Below are positions 42,257 through 49,553 of a stretch of 49,553 bases of DNA, piece after piece; the first letter of the stretch is position 1, and every line of letters starts with the position of its first letter. The notes beneath the pieces were generated by a model. The model saw only the letters and a list, made by a program, of their open reading frames with translations. It was not told the DNA's origin and ran no database searches. Source of the DNA: Gracilariopsis chorda. Lineage: Eukaryota > Rhodophyta > Florideophyceae > Gracilariales > Gracilariaceae. The stretch lies in contig NBIV01000388.1 in the NCBI GenBank assembly GCA_003194525.1, forward strand, positions 1-49,553, in the 5' to 3' direction. The position numbers were made by a program, and so were the translations under genes.

Positions 42257-42300
42257 TTTCGTCTGGGAATCCTCCGCGTCCGCGGTCGTTTTCCCGTCTT

Positions 42301-42310
42301 AGGGGGGGGA
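42301..42310 (+). promoter_or_regulatory. Polypurine tract
   Basis: A, eight G, A, two bases before the 3' LTR: the expected primer site for plus-strand DNA synthesis. Confidence 0.85.
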
Positions 42311-42312
42311 TA

Positions 42313-43120
42313 TGAAGTGCAACGCCCTCAGGGAGGGATTCTGGGTACTTGAACGCTTTCCCGATATTATCGGTTGTGTAGTGTGTATATGAACTACGCC
42401 CCACAATGGTGGGTATGGACACGTGGGACACGGTTTTGGGTCAATTGGCGGTTGGCCACAGTAGTGGATGTTGCCACGGAATGTGGAGTATTTTAGTTAA
42501 TTTTATTTATTATTTTCACACCCATTTCTGGGAAGCTAGTACTTAGTGCGACAGCGCACTGCCGTCGCACCAGTAAACCTTCCCCAACAAGGGACCCCAA
42601 CCTGGGGAATTGGCTCTGAGCTTTACCGCCTCCGCGTGTTCTCAACTCCTCCTTGGAGGGAAGCACCGTAGTGTACGGAAGTTCACCCCCCTTGCACATC
42701 TAAAGGAGACCCATCATTGGGAGTACTAATTGTTCCAATCATATTGGTGTTTCGCCCTGTATATGGAGTTCTGTCCACCGGCATTGCCGTATCTACTCGT
42801 CGCTCTCGCGACCCACTTCGTCCTTCCTCTTTCCCCTTTTTAGGGTAGCACCTCCCGCTATCCGCGGCCCTCGTGTGCGCATCCGCTCACACACCCCCAC
42901 TTACGTGGAAACATACCTCTACTGAGGATCACACCCCGCTCACGCGGATACCGATTCTTCGCCTTCACCTCCCTGCGCGAGTCGCGACAGGTGTCCCTGG
43001 TCTTACAAACCGGCTTCGCCGTGACACCTCTGGGAGGGCTCTACCCAACTGGGTTCACCTCGTGAGAGGAAGATCCCGGACGTCTTTCGGTGTTTTTCCC
43101 CTTTGGGGCATTGCACCACA
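42313..43120 (+). repeat. 3' LTR of the chromovirus
   Basis: Same length and ends as the 5' LTR, with about 18 substitutions; five of these cluster in a few bases near 42765. The 8-bp stem of the 5' copy has one mismatch here (GCGACAGC). It joins directly to the minus-strand gypsy relic at 43121. Confidence 0.93.
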
Positions 43121-44187
43121 GATGCGTTCGAATATGAGCTGGAAAATCCAGGCGAACCGCGTTCCTTCCAATTAGTTCAAGTTTGCGAAATGGACCAAAC
43201 CGTCGGGCAGACAACTTTGACGAAGATTGAGCTTTGCTGTAGGCATCGATAAAGAGTTTGCGAGAAACCCATACTTGGTCACCTACTTGATAGGTGGGTA
43301 CCTTGAAATGCACGCTTGCTTCTGCAGTTTGACGAGCCTTGGCCAGCCGGTGCGCATACTGTGCGTCAGACATCACGGAACTCAAACGATCTCGGAAATC
43401 GCGGAGCGTCTCGATCGGTGTTCGTGCTTGGAAAATGGTGTCAAGAGGGGCTTTTGGCGCCCAGCCAAGGTCAACCTGAAATGGGGAAAGACCAAGATCC
43501 TCAGATACAGCTGAATTGTAAGCGAATTCGGCACTGGGAAGCAACAAATCCCAATCGTTTCGCTCGAAAGTACAAAAGCAGCGAATGTAGTTTTCTACCA
43601 TGCGATTCATTACCTCCGAAGCACCGTCGGTTTGCGGGTGGCGCGAGAGGCCATACGAAGCTCACACCGCATAAAGACATCAAGCTTTGCCATAAATTGG
43701 AAATAAAACGTGGGTCGCAATCGGATATAATGGAATCCGGTAGTCCATGATGTGGAAAGATGTGCACAAAGAAAAGACGAGCAAAGTCGTGAGCCTGATC
43801 CGTTTCTTTGCATGGCACAAAGCGCACTCGTCGAGAGAGGCGGTGCACCCACGTCGAGATAGAATCGAAGCCACGATCAGTGCGCGGTAGTTTCACAATG
43901 AAATCCGTTGCTACAAGACCCCAACGGCGCGTCGGAACCGGTAAGGCGGTCAGATCATTCAATGTCTGCACATGAAAGTTCTTTTGCTGCTGGCATGTGC
44001 TGCAACCAGCACAATAACGTAAAACATCTCTGGTTTTGTGCTTCCAGTGAAAATCTGCCAAACGTGCCAATGTCTTAGCGAAGGCAAAATGACCGCCTGC
44101 GGGAGAGTCGTGCGCAAGCTCCAGAAACATTGCGACGGGCCTGTGAAGGGATACAGAGGCGCCCTTCGTACAACAAACGCCAATCAT
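43121..44187 (-). pseudogene. Second gypsy element: integrase, truncated
   Basis: Minus strand. The frame from 44187 shows the zinc module (FLELAHDSPAGGHFAFAKT, then YCAGCSTCQQ) and the catalytic core (LVATDFIVKLPRTDRGFDSI with the first Asp, LPDSIISDCDPRFISNLW with the second). A frame change near 43640 leads to VMNRMVENYIRCF with the Glu region just before, then LLPSAEFAYNSAVSEDLGLSPF, YQVGDQVWVSRKL and GPFRKLELIGRNAVRLDFP (GPF/Y-like). The text stops being family-like at HIRTH, exactly where the chromovirus LTR starts (43120). So the 3' end of this element is missing. Confidence 0.85.
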
Positions 44188-44249
44188 CTAGACGAAAAGA
44201 CGGTAAAAGAGTGTCGATCCGCTTACGTTTTTTGGCATCTTGCGGCCAG

Positions 44250-45600
44250 ACGCCATTCAGGGCATCAAAGAATAGGTCCGAACTGCTGGTCGGCGGCATA
44301 ATCTCCAATCTCCTTTTGTAGAAGGGAGAGCGGTTGTGTGGTGGACATCAAATTCGACAACTCAACACGATGTGGGATGCGCGACAAGGCGTCGCCAAGG
44401 ACATGGATCCGACCCTTCTGAAGATTCACTTCCCGAATGTTAAAAGAGGCGAGCATGTCCAGCCAACGAGCTTCCCGGCGGTTGAGGGTCTTCTTTGTCA
44501 AGAAGTTCTGAACAACCTGATTGTCCGTAATAACATCGAAGGAGGAACCCTCAAGGTAACAGCGAAATCGCATGAGAGCAAAGACGAGTCCAAGAAGCTC
44601 GCGTTCGTTGGCAGTATAATTTTGCTCGGCCGCCGTCAGCTTGCGCGAAATGTACGCGATAACCCGATCCCCGCCAGAATCGTCAAGTTGGGTCAGGGTA
44701 GCGCCCACTCCAGTTTGCGAGGCATCGATGTGAACACGAAACGGTCTGTTCCAATCCGGAGGCATGAGCACAGGAGCGGTGACCAATGGCGGACTTTAAA
44801 TCGCGAAAGGCTGCAGATGCGGCGTCATCCCAGGCTCGAATGCCAATGCCCTTCTGTGTGAGACGAGTCAATGGGGCTGCTCGGGAAGAAAAGCGAGGAA
44901 TGAAGCGGCGGAAGAACTGCACCAGGCCAACGAAACTGCGCAGCTCCGTTAGCGTCTGAGGGGTAGGCCAGTTTGTAATAACCTCCGTCTTGCCGGGATG
45001 AACGCAAATCCCAGCGCGACTGACAATCAGTCCCAGGAACTCGGTTTCGGATTTCAAGAAATCACATTTTCTTCGGAGACGCATAAAGCTTATGTTGTCG
45101 AAGCCGCTGCAGGACCGCACGGACATGGTCAAGATGCTCCTCTCGTGGTACGACTGTAGATCAGGATATCATCGATGTAAACCACTAGAAAGCGATCAAT
45201 GTAGTCATGAAAAACTCTGTTCATGAGTCCCTGGAACGTGGCTGGAGATTTGCAAAGGCCCATCGGCATCACCAGATACTCAAATTGACCGTACTTGGTG
45301 TTGAATGCCGTCTTCTCGATGTCACTGGGACGAAGGCGAATCTGATGAAAACCAGTCTTCAGATCCAGCTTCGAAAAGTACGAGGCCTGGCCCGAGCCTG
45401 TCAAACATCTCGTCACATCGGGGAATCGGTGCGCGGTTCCGTTTAGTGATACGGTTAAGCGCGCGGTAGTCAACGACCCCACGAAGCCCGTCGCTACTCT
45501 TCACAAAAAACAAAGGAGCCCCATACGGCGATTGGCTCGGGCGGATCTTACCCGATTTCAAACAGTTTGTCCACAATAGTCACGAGCTGCAACCAGCTCT
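44250..45600 (-). pseudogene. Second gypsy element: RT and RNase H
   Basis: Minus strand, in several frames. [22 protein letters not shown] and [14 protein letters not shown] (near 45470-45560), [34 protein letters not shown], and [11 protein letters not shown] with the YIDD catalytic pair (near 45155-45190). Connection: FLGLIVSRAGICVHPGKTE and ELRSFVGLVQFFRRFIPRFS. RNase H: FRVHIDASQTGVGATLTQL, QNYTANERELLGLVFALMRF, FDVITDNQVVQNFL and VLGDALSRI. All catalytic residues are present, but there are at least three frame changes. Compared with the chromovirus, wording and YIDD versus YLDD show a separate family, and the DNA lacks the hairpin density. Confidence 0.88.
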
Positions 45601-45816
45601 GCAGGAGACAGCTGATAGAGTGTACGGTACGGCGGTTTGGACCGCCGGCTGAATGTCAATGCTATGCTCGATATCGCGCTCAGGTGGCAGCCTTGCAGGT
45701 AGCTCGGATTGAAAAACGTCCTCAAACTTGTGCAAGATAGAGCGAAGAATCCTCATCAGATGGAGAAAGAAGGGTTTGTTTTCGGCTTGCGGGAAGCAGG
45801 GTCATTGGAAAGGCTG

Positions 45817-46270
45817 TTACAAGATGAGGCGCGGCGAGAAACAGCATGGAATATCTTTGTGTCGCTTGGACACTTGCGGAGAAGCTTCCGGAACCGTTTC
45901 ACGCCAAGCGATGTTAAAAGCAGCGGCTGTAAGCGGGCAACAACCCTTGCCTTCAAAGCGTATCCCACCAACTGAGATGAGTCGCTTCGCGTATTCAGTG
46001 TCGGGGTTTTCCATGGCGTGCCAGGGCATGCCTAACAAGACGTCGTAACGGCAATCGGCAACCAGCCAAGTCCCGTAAACACGTAATCGCCGACTGAACA
46101 GTCCCGCTGGCAAGTTCTGTGGCGATCTCATTGGAACCGCGTTTAGAATGATTGACGTCCTCAAGGTAGGCGTAAATTGAAGGGAGTCTCTGTACCGCTC
46201 CGCAAACTGTGCGAAAGGACATTTGTAGTACAGCCATCATCCTTCAAGATCGAAACTGGGATGGAATTAA
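45817..46270 (-). pseudogene. Second gypsy element: protease region with DDG motif
   Basis: Minus strand. The text MDGTFNSIPVSILKDDGCTT then NVLS (46222-46280) stands where the aspartic protease active site is expected; DDG replaces the common DTG/DSG. Downstream, LPAGLFSRRLRVYGTWLVAD and CRYDVLLGMPWHAMENP carry the LLG..W block typical of gypsy retropepsins. Frames change between the two parts. Role by family: Gag-Pol processing. Confidence 0.65.
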
Positions 46271-46489
46271 ACGTTCCGTCCATAACAAGAAGCGGAACAC
46301 ACGGAGCACTAACGAGACCACTAGTAGCTGCTCAGCAAACGGCACGTTGAGACAAGGGGTCCTTCCGACGTGCAATACTTTGGTTGGGAAGGACCGTTTA
46401 GTTTTCCTCGCTAATCAGACCCTATGGTTTCGGCTTCAGCTAAAGGCCGCAACCACGTTTGCACGGCGCGGAAGAGTGCGTATTCCTTG

Positions 46490-47228
46490 AGCGATGTCTT
46501 ATAACGGACGACATCCAGGTTTGTGGCAGCGTGAAACAGGCGTTGTTTCTGATGTCTTCCAGGCGTTGCTTGGAGCGCACACTGTGACGAACGTTAGTGT
46601 TCCCAATGTCTATTGGTTCGGGAGCTCCATTGTTTGAAGAGCCGCTGGCATTACTGCTACTGGATGAGCCACCAACACTAAGACCCTCAAAGGCAGCTCA
46701 CGCGCATGGCAATTTTTGTGGCTTCTTCGAAGTCGAAACAGTTTGCCTTACGAACTTCGAAATTGAATTTTAGGGTTCAGCCCACGTACAAACTTGTCCC
46801 ATTTCTCACTGGAAGTCATGTCCGGCACCGTCAAAACAATGTTCCGAAAGCGTGAAAGATAGTCTGCAAACACTTCCGGTTTGTTTAACCGGATCGGAAG
46901 AGAGTCTCTTGCTCGGCGTTCATGATCCTCTGGCACAAATTCACGTCTGATAGCTTCGGTAAACTCCGTCCACGTCTGAGGCACAGTATTAGCCTTCAAG
47001 ACTGTGTACACCAAAATTGCGGCCGTGTCTGTGAGCAAAGTAGTCGCAAAAGATATTCGATTCTCGTCACTCAGTACAACGTTTCCATTAGCAAGCTGAA
47101 CGAGAATTGGAAAATATTGATATACTTTGTACAGCCAAGTGTTAACAATGAGAAAATCTCTGTTGCCACTGAACACTTCGGCTTATCGGTTTCAGATTGA
47201 TCGGCCCAGCGTTGGTTGCAGCGGCCAT
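46490..47228 (-). pseudogene. Second gypsy element: Gag
   Basis: The minus-strand ATG at 47228 begins MAAATNAGPINLKPI, with a frame change near 47180, then a capsid-like region: FLIVNTWLYKVYQYFPILVQ, TWTEFTEAIRREFVPEDHER and FADYLSRFRNIVLTVPDM, to 46748. A zinc knuckle remnant lies near 46525-46540 (C-F-x-x-C-H-K-P-G-C in mixed frames). This resembles the retrotransposon Gag family of gypsy elements. Confidence 0.75.
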
Positions 47229-47689
47229 ATTGACAAATGCACAGCGATTGCTAACCAGTTCAACAAGGGATGTAAGGTAAGGCAAACTGGGTCGATGGCC
47301 TTTTTTACTGAGCCTCTACTGCTCTGCTGTGGGCTCTTAAATACGCCCCATACCTATCCCTTCGCGCTCGTTCGCATATCGTCAACACAGTCCTAATTAC
47401 CGCGACCAGTTTTCATCACTGGTTTCAGCGCCCCTTTGGAGGCATTCAAAGTGCTCTGTTGCACATATCAGTTAAATTCGGCATACACGTTGTCCAGTCC
47501 AAATATCAGAGGGAGAGCACTTTCCATTCGTTTACGTACTGACGACAGAACTTGGACGCTTCTCAATAACCAAACCCTAAATATAACACCGGCGATACGA
47601 CAGCCCAACCGATAAGAGACTCCTCACGAGGTTCTCGGATTCTGCCACAATTCGCTGCTACTAATTTGTCAACGGGGCTGACATTGGCT
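47229..47689 (-). other. Probable leader and 5' LTR region of the second gypsy
   Basis: Noncoding. A TATA-like TATTTAA lies on the minus strand at 47337-47343, about 110 bp upstream of the Gag ATG, as expected for the end of an LTR. LTR borders cannot be set because the other LTR is missing. Confidence 0.4.
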
Positions 47690-47733
47690 GATATCCGATA
47701 TCTGCCCTACAGGAAGGGCAAATATCGGATATC
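47690..47733. repeat. 18-bp stem hairpin
   Basis: Arms 47690-47707 and 47716-47733 pair with one mismatch around an 8-nt loop. Each arm contains GATATCCGATAT. Related GCTGATATC words occur nearby (47850). It could act as a terminator or structured RNA in a retroelement leader. Confidence 0.85.
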
Positions 47734-48119
47734 AACACTGCACGATCACATTTATATTCTACTTCGCGTGAACTGCCAGCATGTTTGAATAGGGAGTCAT
47801 ACATTGCGTAACAGCCGGCATGACACCCAGTCATCATCTCGGTTGCTCGGGCTGATATCCCGGCCTCGCAGATCCCGGCCTCGCATATCATGCCTCACAA
47901 CCGGGTGATAAAGTATACTTATACCACTGCGAGTTCTTGCACGGGAACCTTAGAAACTTGCTTGTGCGACGACACACGCATAGAATTGTACAACAAAGCT
48001 TTGGAAATGCAGAGACAAAACCTCACAGAAATAGAAAGTTTTTTGATTTCGTTCTTACTAGACACGTACTCAAAGAGCATCCATTGGCATTTGGTGTACA
48101 AATGCTAATCTTTCTCCTT

Positions 48120-48652
48120 TTTCTCGAGAGCTCGATCCGAGATAACCAACAGTTCTCGTGATCCGTTGGTATACTGCCAGAAGATGGGAAGGCTAGCCTT
48201 CCTACTGTGAAAGGTTGTGGAGGGTGTTGATTCCTCCGGCCGGTGGTGCTCGGGTCAGCGCCGCCGGCCGCTCTTTATAGTCCTACAATTCTAATTAAAA
48301 TGTACGTAATTAGGAGAGGTCTGCATTTGTAATCAAGAGAGTTGGACAAGATTACAAATGCAACTGACACTAAATTACAACAGCCGATAGTGCAGCCGTA
48401 CAAATTGCGTGTCCTCACACTGTCCCCGCAAACAACTCTAAAGCTATTTGCGCATCATTAATGCCACCGTTAAAAACCTAAATATCAGCAAAAAACCATA
48501 TAGGATAAAAAGCTGCATAGTTAGGAAAAGGTATAGCAATGTATACTTATCTAAGTCCAAAATAGTGTTTTCAAGAACAGATAATCTGGATAAAACGCAT
48601 AAAAACAAAACAAGAAACAAACAAAAAAAGATTGGTCAATAAATGTTCAACA
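48120..48652 (-). repeat. 3' LTR of a Ty1/copia element (inner edge certain, outer edge not)
   Basis: On the minus strand TGTTGAACATTT begins at 48652, directly after the pol stop codon (48654-48656). TATAAAG lies on the minus strand at 48273-48279, which fits an LTR promoter. GGCCGG words at 48238-48270 form a GC-rich inverted repeat. The outer border is not visible; 48120 is only a guess. Confidence 0.5.
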
Positions 48653-48653
48653 G

Positions 48654-49553
48654 TTATTGTAGTCCGCACAAAACAGAAAGTTGGTATAAGCTTTCTCGGT
48701 TAGCAGCTTTTGTCATTATGTCAGCCGGCTGGGAATCAGTTCTGATCTCAAGTATTTTCAGCATTCCAGACTTCACAAGGTCTTTGACATGATGGTATTT
48801 CAGAGAAATATGTTTTTTCTCAGACGTTTTTCGAAGTCTTCGCAATAGAGTTTGCCGTAGAACTGTCTGTATAGATACAGACGGGATACATTCCGATAGG
48901 CTCTTCTTGCAGAATTTGGCAATGATGAAGCTCCCAAAATAGTCTTCGGATCCAAGTCAAACTTAGCGCAATACGATAAAGCAACGTATTCAGCTTCTCC
49001 CGAAGACAAAGCCACGATTGTCTGTTTCTTGCTAGTCCATAGGATTGGAGCATCGTTGACTTTGATCAGTACTCCCGTCGTTGACTTCCTTGTTTCTCTC
49101 GGCATCCTGCCCAGTCCGCATCGCAAAAACCTTCCAAAGGTGATACACTGGTTGCGGGAAAGTGCATACAAAGGTTCTTTGTTCCCTTTAAATATCTAAG
49201 CACTCGCTTTGCCAAAGCTAAGTGCCTTAAACAGGTTTATGAACCTGTCTCGCCAGCATTGAAGCTGCAAACATGACGTCTGGTCTAGAAGCCACGGCTA
49301 GATACATCAGTTGTCCTACCAGTTTCCGATATTTCGGTGGAGTGGAGGAGGCAGCTTCTGTTCCTGTTCGCTTGTACCCATGATAGAGTAGCCATGGTGC
49401 AACGGTGTTTGCACAGGTTTGCGTTTCCGAGGTTATATTCTCGTAGCAGCTTATCCACATACGTTTCCTGACTAACCTTGATGCCATATCTGTCCCCGAC
49501 TGAGATGAAGTCCGACGAATGATTTGGCTTCTCCCAATAGTTTCACTTGAAAA
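48654..49553 (-). pseudogene. Ty1/copia Pol C-terminus (RT and RNase H), partial
   Basis: Minus strand, entering from beyond the window end. RT C-terminal text: YGIKVSQETYVDKLLREYNL, then PPKYRKLVGQLMYLAVASRP and DVMFAASMLARQVHKP. RNase H: DADW region near 49110, then KKQTIVALSSGEAEYVALSY (the conserved SS.EAEY) and CIYTDSSTANSIAKT (catalytic Asp). It ends with KHISLKYHHVKDLVKSGMLK and SQPADIMTKAANRESLYQLS, stop 48654-48656. At least three frame changes. These are standard landmarks of copia polymerases. The upstream part lies outside the window. Confidence 0.9.

Larger units (their letters stand above)
32687..43120 (+). mobile_element. Ty3/gypsy chromovirus, 10.4 kb, with both LTRs
   Basis: Two 808-bp LTRs (32687-33494 and 42313-43120) enclose Gag, protease, RT, RNase H, integrase and a C-terminal chromodomain in that order, which defines a chromovirus. 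I counted about 18 differences between the LTRs (about 98% identity), so insertion is fairly recent. Pol is interrupted by about six small indels. No 5-bp target duplication is visible: GATAT precedes the left LTR and GATGC follows the right one. The element is unusual in two ways: it is dense in tiny hairpins throughout, and it carries an antisense gene before the 3' LTR. Confidence 0.93.

Overview
This is a nuclear eukaryotic window built almost entirely of transposable elements, most of them damaged. I recognise pieces of at least nine elements from six or more classes: a Plavaka/KDZ-type DNA transposon, two pogo-like elements, a PIF/Harbinger element, a tyrosine-recombinase (Crypton-like) element, one nearly complete chromovirus with both LTRs, two further Ty3/gypsy relics and one Ty1/copia relic. 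The mixture, the shortage of introns and the style of the pol proteins suggest a multicellular red alga (florideophyte type). That assignment is inference from memory of such genomes; no rRNA or conserved host gene is present to prove it.

Layout. 1-3.6 kb: a long hairpin, then a damaged gene joining a beta-class adenine-type DNA methyltransferase to a C-terminal SET domain. 3.8-6.3 kb: a damaged basic/coiled-coil gene on the same strand. 6.3-9.7 kb: a Plavaka/KDZ-like transposase on the opposite strand, converging on the coiled-coil gene. 10.2-12.3 kb: a broken zinc-finger gene and a decayed gypsy integrase. 12.5-15.6 kb: two ~600-bp diverged inverted arms around a 1.9-kb spacer. 15.7-18.8 kb: a pogo-like element with precise ends, palindromic subterminal repeats and an internal GC-rich minisatellite. 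20-21 kb: possible spliced gene of unknown function. 21.5-23.7 kb: a second, more decayed pogo-like element. 24.3-25.8 kb: Harbinger transposase and a partner ORF. 26.6-28 kb: GC-rich gene remnant. 28-30.3 kb: tyrosine recombinase and a partner gene. 30.55-31.34 kb: seven copies of a 114-bp satellite, each made of two long hairpins. 31.6-32.7 kb: hairpin-dense DNA without a gene. 32.7-43.1 kb: a 10.4-kb chromovirus. 43.1-47.2 kb: an inverted, truncated gypsy relic. 48.1-49.6 kb: the 3' end of a copia element running off the window.

Most interesting points. (1) A DNA methyltransferase and a SET domain lie in one reading frame beside a KDZ-type transposase, so an element may have carried its own DNA- and histone-modifying enzyme. 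(2) The chromovirus is packed with tiny perfect hairpins (4-7 bp stems, 3-5 nt loops) in both LTR and coding DNA, and has an antisense gene before its 3' LTR. (3) The 114-bp satellite keeps its exact length through seven diverged copies. (4) DNA transposons at the left have lost function mainly through stop codons explainable by C-to-T changes, whereas the chromovirus shows only small indels, several in G runs that could be assembly errors.
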